Positions 1 through 4,490 of a stretch of DNA of 5,432 bases are shown in pieces. Source of the DNA: CAYNLK01 sp964398055. Its GTDB lineage: Bacteria; Chloroflexota; Anaerolineae; 4572-78; J111. The stretch lies in assembly GCA_964398055.1 (NCBI GenBank), contig CAYNLK010000101.1, positions 1-5,432 on the forward strand, given 5' to 3'. The notes under the pieces are model-generated. The model was given only the letters and a program-made list of their open reading frames with translations, did no database searches and was not told where the DNA came from. Within the stretch, counting starts at the first letter, position 1. Every line of letters starts with the position of its first letter. A program made the position numbers and the translations under genes.

Positions 1-92
1 TACTCTATCCTACCAGGAAACCGATGTTCATTCAAATTTTGGCGAAAGTCCAGATGTTAGCTTAAGTTAGTTTTACGAGAGACTCGTGAGGG

Positions 93-128
93 AAAAAGAA
101 GGTCTGATGACCTTCTTTTTTTATTTTT
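93..128 (+). terminator. Strong intrinsic terminator of an upstream gene
   Basis: A perfect 12-bp stem (93-104 with 109-120) closes on a TGAT loop and runs into seven T, one A and five more T. The stem starts with five A, so it could also work on the minus strand, though less well. A small perfect hairpin (75-79 with 83-87, loop AGA) lies just before it. The terminator implies that a + strand transcript enters from the left and ends here, insulating the small-gene cluster that follows. Confidence 0.9.
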
Positions 129-144
129 GCGTATGACAAAGCCG

Positions 145-173
145 TAGACGCTGTTAGTTAGACACGCGATAAT
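145..173 (+). promoter_or_regulatory. Candidate sigma-70-type promoter of the small-gene cluster
   Basis: TAGACG (145-150, four of six to TTGACA) and GATAAT (168-173, five of six to TATAAT) are separated by exactly 17 bases. The site sits right after the terminator and ahead of five closely packed + strand genes, where a promoter would be expected. Transcription would start near 180, giving a leader of about 280 bases before the first start codon. This rests on motif matching only. Confidence 0.35.
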
Positions 174-463
174 GCAGTTAGAAAGATGAATTCAGCCGGA
201 TTAACCAGGAGGGCCTATAAGACCATCATCAAAATGACCAGAATTCAATCAAGAACTTGAGCAAATAGATAGGATTAGCAAAGGGAGGCGGGCCTATAAG
301 TTAAACAATTCCACAATCAAATATCGCTAGATTTGACCGGGCTGGCAACAGGCCGGCATCACACCCCAACGGGTGTGGCAAAACAGCATCGCCGACAGTG
401 GGGGTTAGCCACTACCCCCACTCGGTAATCATAAATCTGAGCAAATAGGAGGTTAACCAAGCA
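174..463 (+). other. Long leader with repeats and hairpins, no convincing gene
   Basis: No open frame here has both a start codon and a ribosome site. The stretch holds imperfect direct repeats: GGATTA followed by GGGCCTATAAG at 198-221 and again at 272-300, and TGAGCAAATAG at 258-268 and 438-448. From about 337 it becomes GC-rich and folds into consecutive hairpins (separate entry). It ends in AGGAGG at 447-452, the ribosome site of the first small gene. It could be a regulated 5' untranslated leader, or in part a decayed small gene: the two GGGCCTATAAG copies both read Arg-Arg-Ala-Tyr-Lys, but in different frames. Confidence 0.45.
341..425 (+). promoter_or_regulatory. Hairpin cluster in the leader of the small-gene cluster
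   Basis: Three stems follow each other. The first is weak: 341-345 with 353-357, one G-T pair. The second is perfect: 7 bp, 360-366 with 371-377, loop CAAC. The third is perfect over 9 bp, 397-405 with 414-422, loop of 8, and extends by CCG/CGG (392-394 with 423-425) across a two-base bulge. No T-run follows the third stem; instead the AGGAGG site of the first gene comes 21 bases later. The position suits a control on translation or RNA stability rather than a terminator. I do not recognise it as any known riboswitch or leader class. Confidence 0.45.
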
Positions 464-685
464 GTGATCTATACCCAAACGAGTACTCACCGCAATAGCT
501 CTCAACAGTCCACAGAAACGGCCGCCGTTCCTATGACGGCCAAAAAAGACCCCAACCTGGACCAATGGCACCAGTATTTACGAGCCGAAATCAAGAACAG
601 GTTGGCCAGAAGCAGCAGTTCTTTGGTCGATCTGGCCGTCTGGCAAGGGGAATTAGTTCGGCGGCGCAACTGGGCCAAAGGTTGA
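464..685 (+). CDS. Small basic hypothetical protein, 73 aa
   Basis: No family recognised. The first 25 or so residues are rich in Ser, Thr, Gln and Asn and look disordered. The rest (about 28-73) is charged and probably helical, with Trp35, Trp60 and Trp70, and ends in a basic patch with three Arg in a row (66-68). There is no membrane segment and no Cys. The GTG start is preceded by AGGAGG at 447-452, a rather long spacing of 11. The only other good start is ATG at 533 (residue 24), which would trim the disordered part but has no clear ribosome site. It is the first of five small genes in a row; 42 bases separate it from the next. A minus-strand frame over 359-571 is a shadow. Whether the protein is made is the main doubt. 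Confidence 0.55.
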   Translation: MIYTQTSTHRNSSQQSTETAAVPMTAKKDPNLDQWHQYLRAEIKNRLARSSSSLVDLAVWQGELVRRRNWAKG

Positions 686-727
686 ACGAATCAAAATCGA
701 GTAGGAAGCAATGAGGAGGAATGAACA

Positions 728-901
728 ATGGCTTGGTTGATGAGTTTCATTTTTGATTGTCTAGCCATCTGGCTGAGTGCGGGCGGATTTTTCATAATCG
801 TAGGCTGGGGCGTCGCCATCATCGTGTCGGCTCGTTGGCCCGATTGGTGGCAGCGCCACATCGTTGCGCCCTGCCCTCCCAGTTTGGAAGCCCTATTTTA
901 A
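728..901 (+). CDS. Small single-span membrane protein, 57 aa
   Basis: This gene is too short for many gene finders but well supported. AGGAGG (714-719) stands 8 bases before the ATG. The product begins M-A-W-L-M-S-F and has one long hydrophobic segment at about residues 12-34, rich in Ile, Val, Gly and Phe. An amphipathic tail follows with Arg36, Trp37, Trp40, Trp41, Arg43 and a Cys-Pro-Pro near the end (49-51). Positive charges lie only after the span, so by the positive-inside rule the C-terminus is probably cytoplasmic. The five Trp suggest a tail lying at the membrane surface. The next gene starts 27 bases downstream, so the two are almost certainly co-transcribed. Family unknown. An overlapping ATG at 721 in another frame gives only 11 codons and was not chosen. 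Confidence 0.75.
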   Translation: MAWLMSFIFDCLAIWLSAGGFFIIVGWGVAIIVSARWPDWWQRHIVAPCPPSLEALF

Positions 902-928
902 CTATAAATATGATCAGGAGTTGAGTCA

Positions 929-1129
929 ATGATCGAACTAACGCTTGCCGCGAATAAGTTAACAGTGGAGATACCGGCCAAGATGAAAGCCCAGGCGTCT
1001 CGTCTGCTCAAGGCCGTCTGGCGCAGCGAATTCAATGACCGGCTCCGTTTTGAGTTGGAGTTGACCGATCCGGTCAGAGAGTTTGTAACTCAGGCCAGGG
1101 TGACCCCCAATATTTTAGTCTATCAATGA
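929..1129 (+). CDS. Small soluble hypothetical protein, 66 aa
   Basis: AGGAG (916-920) lies 8 bases before the ATG. The sequence alternates hydrophobic and polar residues at 1-16 (probable strands around E-L-T-L and L-T-V-E-I-P). A basic, Ala/Leu-rich stretch at about 17-33 should be helical. It is followed by a further strand with R-F-E-L-E-L (39-44) and a short C-terminal strand ending in L-V-Y-Q. This is a plausible compact alpha/beta fold. There is no Cys, signal peptide or membrane segment. I recognise no catalytic motif and no named family. It lies between the membrane protein and the zinc protein, with gaps of 27 and 24 bases, which suggests a shared transcript. Confidence 0.75.
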   Translation: MIELTLAANKLTVEIPAKMKAQASRLLKAVWRSEFNDRLRFELELTDPVREFVTQARVTPNILVYQ

Positions 1130-1153
1130 AGCTGGAAAGGAGGTGAAACCGCA

Positions 1154-1360
1154 ATGGCTCAGGATACATTCAAACATTGCCCAAATTGCCAGTGCCGGAC
1201 TTTTTTACGGACCAGAGCCATCTATCGTTGTCCCAAATGTTTTCGCATCTTCTGTGACAAATGCCGGGAGGGCAACTGGTTGTTCGGCTACCGCTGTCCA
1301 CATTGCACCTATCTGATCACTGCGGTCAGATTGCCGGAGCTAAGAACAGGCTGTTGTTAA
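1154..1360 (+). CDS. Small zinc-binding protein with four CxxC pairs, 68 aa
   Basis: The four pairs are Cys9/Cys12, Cys26/Cys29, Cys34/Cys37 and Cys48/Cys51, with gaps of 13, 4 and 10 residues. Extra Cys are at 14, 67 and 68. Eight paired Cys should bind two zinc ions, either as two zinc ribbons or, given the short 4-residue gap in the middle, as a cross-brace of RING/FYVE type. The middle part, C-P-K-C-F-R-I-F-C-D-K-C, resembles the core of eukaryotic FYVE fingers, but the basic R-H-H-C lipid-binding motif is missing. Such small proteins usually bind a nucleic acid or a protein partner; none can be named here. An excellent ribosome site (AAAGGAGGTGA, 1136-1146) precedes the ATG at a normal distance. 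The ending Gly-Cys-Cys is odd. Confidence 0.88.
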   Translation: MAQDTFKHCPNCQCRTFLRTRAIYRCPKCFRIFCDKCREGNWLFGYRCPHCTYLITAVRLPELRTGCC

Positions 1361-1406
1361 GCGGGTAAATAGAGTCAATCATTTAAGGAATGGAAGGAGG
1401 AAGACC

Positions 1407-1499
1407 ATGCACATCATTTTGGTTTCCCTGTTAGTCTTGCTGCTCCTGGCATTGGCAGTGAGTGTCATGGCCGGGGCCATCGTCAATCGGGGTAATTAG
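1407..1499 (+). CDS. 30-residue single-span membrane micropeptide
   Basis: This frame is very short. AAGGAGG (1394-1400) sits 6 bases before the ATG, and the frame encodes M-H-I-I followed by an unbroken hydrophobic stretch (about 3-26, many Leu, Val and Ala, with one Gly). It ends in a short polar tail N-R-G-N. The whole peptide is one transmembrane helix. In other bacteria peptides of this build (for example CydX or KdpF) are accessory subunits that steady a larger membrane complex; that comparison is by architecture only. It is the last gene before the hairpin at 1573, 46 bases after the zinc protein. It may act with the other membrane protein of the cluster at 728-901. Confidence 0.6.
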   Translation: MHIILVSLLVLLLLALAVSVMAGAIVNRGN

Positions 1500-1572
1500 C
1501 AAGTTCAATTCTCACTACCAAAGGCGAAGGGTTCAAGAGGTATCTAAAAATGAATAGCGAGGTAATCCAGCC

Positions 1573-1612
1573 ACAACGCCGGCATCGAAGAGACGCCGGC
1601 GTTGTTCTATTC
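1573..1612 (+). terminator. Probable terminator of the small-gene cluster
   Basis: A perfect 11-bp GC-rich stem (1573-1583 with 1595-1605) closes an 11-base loop. Only a weak T-rich tail (TCTATTCATT) follows, so it is less ideal than the terminators at 93 and 2191. Its place 73 bases after the last small gene and ahead of an unrelated gene supports a role in ending or protecting the transcript. Confidence 0.6.
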
Positions 1613-1757
1613 ATTCACCCGGCCATTAATCCTGTGACCATTCTCCTATAGCGATTCCCCCCAACCTGGCGCATACTCAAAAGTAGGAATACTTTCACCC
1701 GGCTACTGCTCTCTTTCCAGCATCAAAAATTTCAGAAAAGAGATTTTGGGAGTGATG
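1613..1757 (+). promoter_or_regulatory. Gap before the receiver gene, with a short inverted repeat
   Basis: This stretch must hold the control region of the receiver gene, but I see no good -35/-10 pair. The one notable element is a perfect inverted repeat AAAGTA-GGAA-TACTTT at 1680-1695, about 60 bases before the start codon, which could be a protein binding site or chance. GGGAG at 1748-1752 is the likely ribosome site. Confidence 0.25.
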
Positions 1758-2150
1758 ATGGGATCGGCTCGAATTCTGGTGGCGGACCCTGATCCGGATA
1801 TTCGCCAGAGCCTAAAACTTTATCTTGAGGCCAACGGCCACACCGTCAAAACCGTTGACCGGGCCGGTGAGGTCATCAAAACGGCCCGTCCGTGGCAGCC
1901 GAATGCGATCCTCATCAGCGCCAATTTCACCGACCGGGACGCTCATCGGGTTTGTCGCGACCTGCTGGATGACACCCTGACCGGCCACATCCCCCTGCTC
2001 ATGTTGTTGGAAGTCAACGAGCGCCAGGCTCGCCTGGACGCCCTCGAGGCCGGCGTGAACGATATTATTGCCAAGCCGTTCGATATTGAGGAACTCACCC
2101 TGCGGGTTGAAGCGGCTATTCGGCTGTCGATGCTGCAAGTAGCCCTCTAA
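1758..2150 (+). CDS. Stand-alone degenerate receiver (pseudo-receiver) domain protein
   Basis: A single CheY-like receiver domain of about 130 residues with no output domain. Numbering from ATG 1758, the acidic pocket is present (Asp10, Asp12 in A-D-P-D-P-D) and so are the conserved Lys106-Pro107-Phe108 near the end. The strand that should carry the phosphorylated Asp reads N-A-I-L-I-S, with Ser54 in that place, and the usual Thr/Ser switch position in P-L-L-M-L-L is Leu84. The protein therefore probably cannot be phosphorylated in the normal way and may act as a fixed protein-binding module. GGGAG (1748-1752) best serves ATG 1758 (spacing 5); ATG 1755, GTG 1752 or TTG 1746 are possible and add only one to four residues. 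It is monocistronic, bounded by hairpins at 1573 and 2191, so its partner cannot be told from context. Confidence 0.88.
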   Translation: MGSARILVADPDPDIRQSLKLYLEANGHTVKTVDRAGEVIKTARPWQPNAILISANFTDRDAHRVCRDLLDDTLTGHIPLLMLLEVNERQARLDALEAGVNDIIAKPFDIEELTLRVEAAIRLSMLQVAL

Positions 2151-2159
2151 CCGGCTGAC

Positions 2160-2187
2160 GATTTTGGATTTTTGATTTTAGATTTAT
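2160..2187. repeat. Four tandem 7-base repeats (GATTTTN type)
   Basis: GATTTTG, GATTTTT, GATTTTA and GATTTAT follow each other without gaps directly after the receiver gene. They fill the space between its stop codon and the -10 box or terminator ahead of lysC. Two other gaps in this window carry 7-base arrays of different sequence, which makes chance less likely. Confidence 0.6.
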
Positions 2188-2193
2188 TATAAT
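2164..2193 (+). promoter_or_regulatory. Candidate lysC promoter
   Basis: A perfect TATAAT (2188-2193) lies 18 bases after a weak TTGGAT (2164-2169). The start point would be near 2200, inside the terminator hairpin that follows. A lysC transcript starting there would therefore lack most of the left arm and escape termination. The -35 match is poor (three of six), so the -10 box carries most of the weight. Confidence 0.4.
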
Positions 2194-2230
2194 ACGGCGG
2201 CTATGCCCGTAGCGGCCGTATTTTTTATTT
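2191..2230 (+). terminator. Intrinsic terminator between the receiver gene and lysC
   Basis: The outer stem AATACGGC/GCCGTATT (2191-2198 with 2215-2222) is perfect. After a G-G mismatch an inner stem GCTA/TAGC (2200-2203 with 2210-2213) closes a 6-base loop. The T-tract at 2221-2226, then ATTT, follows at once. It should stop transcripts of the receiver gene. It ends only 16 bases before the lysC start, so it could also act as an attenuator on read-through into lysC. Confidence 0.75.
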
Positions 2231-2245
2231 AAAGGGAGATAACCT

Positions 2246-3658
2246 GTGCTCATTGTGATGAAATTTGGCGGCACTTCGGTTGGAAGTGTGGCCGCGCTCC
2301 AAAATGTGGTTGAAATTGTGCGAAAATCCTGGCAAGAGGGTCACCAGGTGGTGGTGGTGGTCTCGGCTATGAACGGTGTGACCGACCTGCTGCTCAACTC
2401 GGCTCGAGCGGCCGAGGCCGGCGACGAAGGGCCCGCTCACCAGGCCCGGCAGCAAATCGAGCAGCGTCACGCCGAAGCCACGCTTCATTTTTTGGGCGAT
2501 ACGCCGGCTCGGTCCGAGGTGATGGCCCAGATCCGGGCCCACCTGGACGAGTTCGAGTCGCTCTGCCACGGTATCCGGGTGCTGGGCGAGTTAACGCCGC
2601 GGGCGCTGGATGTGATCGGGGGGTTGGGTGAACGGATCAGCGCGCCCCAGGTTGCGGCGATTCTCAACCAGGCCGGCATTCCGGCCGAAAGCGTGGCCGC
2701 TACCGAACTGATCGTCACCGATAATCGCTTTGGTTCGGCCGTGCCGTTCATCGAACCCACGGCTCAGAAAACTCAGGCGATTTTGCGCCCTTTGTTAGCC
2801 GCTGGCAAGGTGGCGGTGGTGACCGGCTTCATTGCGGCCACCACCGACGGCATCCAGACCACCCTGGGCCGGGGCGGTAGCGACTACAGTGCCACCATTA
2901 TCGGCCGGGCTTTGGACGCGGCCGAAGTGTGGATCTGGACCGACGTCAACGGGGTGATGACCACCGACCCGCGGGTAGTGCCGGAAGCCCATCCTATTGC
3001 CCACCTCTCTTACGCCGAAATCAGCGAGTTATCCTACTTTGGGGCCAAGGTGCTTCATTCTCAGGCTATTCGCCCGGCCCGGCGGGCCAATATCCCGGTG
3101 CGCATTCTCAACACCTTTGAGCCGGACCACCCCGGCACGCTGATTACCGCTGAAGCCAAAGACAGTTCCAAAACGGTCAAAGCGGTCACCGCCATTAAGA
3201 ATATGAGCCTGATTAGCGTCGAGGGGCCGGGTATGGCCGGCATTCCGGGCGTGGCCGGTCGCACCTTTAGCGCCGTAGCCCGCACCGGCAGCAGCGTGTT
3301 GATGATTAGCCAGGCTTCTTCGGAGCAGTCCATCTGTTTTGTGGTGCCGACAGCGGATGTAGCCAAAGTGGTGGTTGCTTTAGAGGATGAGATGGTTCGC
3401 GAGATCGAGCGGCGGGATTTGGACCAGATCAAAGTGGAGCACAATGCCGTTATTCTGGCTGTGGTCGGCTCTGGGATGAAGGGTATACCCGGCGTCAGCG
3501 GGCGCTTGTTTGGGGCGCTGGGCCGGGCCGGCATCAATATCATCGCCATTGCCCAGGGTAGCAGCGAGTTCAACATCTCCCTGGTGGTGGCGCAGGGCAA
3601 GGCCGATCAGGCCGTTCGGGCGATTCATAAGGAATTTGAGTTGCAGAAGCCTGATTAG
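2246..3658 (+). CDS. lysC: Aspartate kinase with two ACT domains
   Basis: This enzyme phosphorylates aspartate with ATP to give 4-phospho-aspartate, the first step toward Lys, Thr, Met and diaminopimelate, in the cytoplasm. The kinase domain (about 2-300) shows the nucleotide-binding start K-F-G-G-T-S-V-G (6-13), G-E-R-I-S (128-132, with Glu129), G-R-G-G-S-D-Y-S-A (208-216), W-T-D-V-N-G-V (231-237) with D-P-R (241-243), and S-Y-x-E-x-S-E-L-S-Y-F-G-A-K-V-L-H (255-271). Two ACT domains follow (about 320-390 and 400-470), each with a G-x-G-M-x-G-I-P-G-V turn, and are the expected site for feedback control by Lys and/or Thr. At 470 residues it is full length and of the longer type with a helical insert at about 50-120. 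AGGGAG (2233-2238) is 7 bases before GTG 2246; ATG 2258 would be too far. Which amino acid inhibits it cannot be read from the sequence. The gene appears to be transcribed alone. Confidence 0.97.
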   Translation: MLIVMKFGGTSVGSVAALQNVVEIVRKSWQEGHQVVVVVSAMNGVTDLLLNSARAAEAGDEGPAHQARQQIEQRHAEATLHFLGDTPARSEVMAQIRAHLDEFESLCHGIRVLGELTPRALDVIGGLGERISAPQVAAILNQAGIPAESVAATELIVTDNRFGSAVPFIEPTAQKTQAILRPLLAAGKVAVVTGFIAATTDGIQTTLGRGGSDYSATIIGRALDAAEVWIWTDVNGVMTTDPRVVPEAHPIAHLSYAEISELSYFGAKVLHSQAIRPARRANIPVRILNTFEPDHPGTLITAEAKDSSKTVKAVTAIKNMSLISVEGPGMAGIPGVAGRTFSAVARTGSSVLMISQASSEQSICFVVPTADVAKVVVALEDEMVREIERRDLDQIKVEHNAVILAVVGSGMKGIPGVSGRLFGALGRAGINIIAIAQGSSEFNISLVVAQGKADQAVRAIHKEFELQKPD

Positions 3659-3663
3659 ATAAC

Positions 3664-3743
3664 GACCGCTGACCGCCGACCGCGGTTACAAAAGGATGAT
3701 ATTAGTTGCTTGCGGCGGTCGGTGGTCGGCCGTCGGCGGTCAG
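3664..3743. repeat. Inverted pair of 7-base tandem arrays after lysC
   Basis: The left arm has three tandem units GACCGCT, GACCGCC, GACCGCG (3664-3684). The right arm has four units of the complement type, GGCGGTC, GGTGGTC, GGCCGTC, GGCGGTC (3714-3741). Bases 3669-3682 pair with 3730-3743 with a single mismatch, so the transcript can form a long GC-rich hairpin with a loop of about 47 bases. There is no T-run, so it is not a standard terminator, but it could slow or end transcription after lysC or protect its 3' end. Confidence 0.75.
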
Positions 3744-3749
3744 AATTGA

Positions 3750-3778
3750 TTGCTCGATTACCGGCTTCATGGTAAAAT
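3750..3778 (+). promoter_or_regulatory. Candidate extended -10 promoter of the phosphoesterase-pheA pair
   Basis: TTGCTC (3750-3755) and TAAAAT (3773-3778) are 17 bases apart, and TG lies one base before the -10 box (TGG-TAAAAT), the extended -10 pattern. The start would be near 3785, leaving a leader of only about 28 bases. It is the only promoter-like site seen ahead of these two overlapping genes. Confidence 0.5.
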
Positions 3779-3812
3779 GGTTCAACTTTGAGGCGTCGCC
3801 TGTCCCCAACCT

Positions 3813-4490
3813 TTGGCCCGTAGCTCGCCAACCAAAACCCAAGATTTTGATTTGGTGAAAATTCTATTTGTCAGTGACAAAGTTGTAGACCGTTTGTATA
3901 GCCCCACTATTACCGAGCGTTGCAAAGAGGTCGAGTTAATTGTCGGCTGTGGCGACCTGCCCTATTACTATTTGGAATTCATTCTCTCAATGTTGAACGT
4001 GCCGCTGGTTTATGTGCACGGCAATCATGACCCCGAAGAGGAATATCTGTCGGATGGGACGGCCATTCGCGGACCCAGCGGCGGCCTCAATCTGCATTGT
4101 CATACCCATAAAGAAAAAGGATTGCTCCTGGCCGGGCTAGAAGGCTCCATCCGCTACAAAGACGGCCGGTTCCAGTATACTCAGCGGGAGATGTGGTTGA
4201 ATGTGTTCTATTTGATCCCCAAACTCGTTATGAACAAACTGGTCTATGGCCGTTATCTCGACGTTTTGGTGGCCCACTCACCGCCCTACGGCATCCACAA
4301 CGGCGATGACCGGATTCACGTGGGCTTCAAAGCCTTTTTGTGGTTTATGAAAACATTCAAACCCCGCTACCTCATTCACGGCCATCGACACATTTACAAT
4401 CCGAACGAAATCACCAGAACCCAATTCCTGGAGACCCAGGTCATCAATATCTACCCCTACCAAGTTATCGACGTTGAGGTGCCGGCATGA
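3813..4490 (+). CDS. Calcineurin-like metallophosphoesterase, 225 aa
   Basis: This is a predicted two-metal phosphoesterase whose substrate cannot be named. Numbering from TTG 3813, the family blocks are in order: V-S-D-K-V-V-D (20-26), G-C-G-D-L-P (45-50), H-G-N-H-D (69-73), A-H-S-P-P (154-158) and H-G-H-R-H (189-193). The first block lacks the His of the usual D-x-H, so one metal ligand is replaced or supplied by another residue; the other blocks are intact. There is no signal peptide or membrane span, so it should be cytoplasmic. The start is uncertain: TTG 3813 has only a distant GAGG (3790-3793), and GTG 3855 just before the first strand would also leave a whole domain. Its stop overlaps the pheA start (ATGA, 4487-4490), so the two are translated together. 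That link suggests, but does not show, a role tied to aromatic amino-acid metabolism. Confidence 0.9.
   Translation: MARSSPTKTQDFDLVKILFVSDKVVDRLYSPTITERCKEVELIVGCGDLPYYYLEFILSMLNVPLVYVHGNHDPEEEYLSDGTAIRGPSGGLNLHCHTHKEKGLLLAGLEGSIRYKDGRFQYTQREMWLNVFYLIPKLVMNKLVYGRYLDVLVAHSPPYGIHNGDDRIHVGFKAFLWFMKTFKPRYLIHGHRHIYNPNEITRTQFLETQVINIYPYQVIDVEVPA

Noticed and set aside
1..70. Possible C-terminal end of an upstream gene
   Set aside because: All three + frames stay open until stops at 58, 63 and 68, so none can be preferred in so short a piece; only the terminator behind it is solid.
300..428. Open + frame through the hairpin region
   Set aside because: It begins after a stop at 297 with no ATG, and the internal TTG and GTG have no ribosome site; the hairpins explain the sequence better.
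359..571. 70-codon minus-strand frame
   Set aside because: It lies over the hairpins and the first small gene on the other strand and has no sign of its own promoter or neighbours.
711..740. Nine-codon frame overlapping the start of the 57-residue membrane protein
   Set aside because: Its ATG lies in the ribosome-site region of the real gene; translational coupling is possible but nothing supports it.
1550..1651. 33-codon + frame with a weak AGAGG site
   Set aside because: It runs through the perfect hairpin at 1573-1605, which fixes much of its sequence, and the product resembles no protein.
1812..2138. 108-codon minus-strand frame
   Set aside because: It is a shadow of the receiver gene, whose motifs are clear.
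2191..2245. Lysine riboswitch or T-box ahead of lysC
   Set aside because: The leader is far too short for either; only a simple terminator hairpin is present.
3061..3600. 179-codon minus-strand frame inside lysC
   Set aside because: It is a long shadow frame caused by GC-rich codon use; the lysC motifs on the + strand are decisive.
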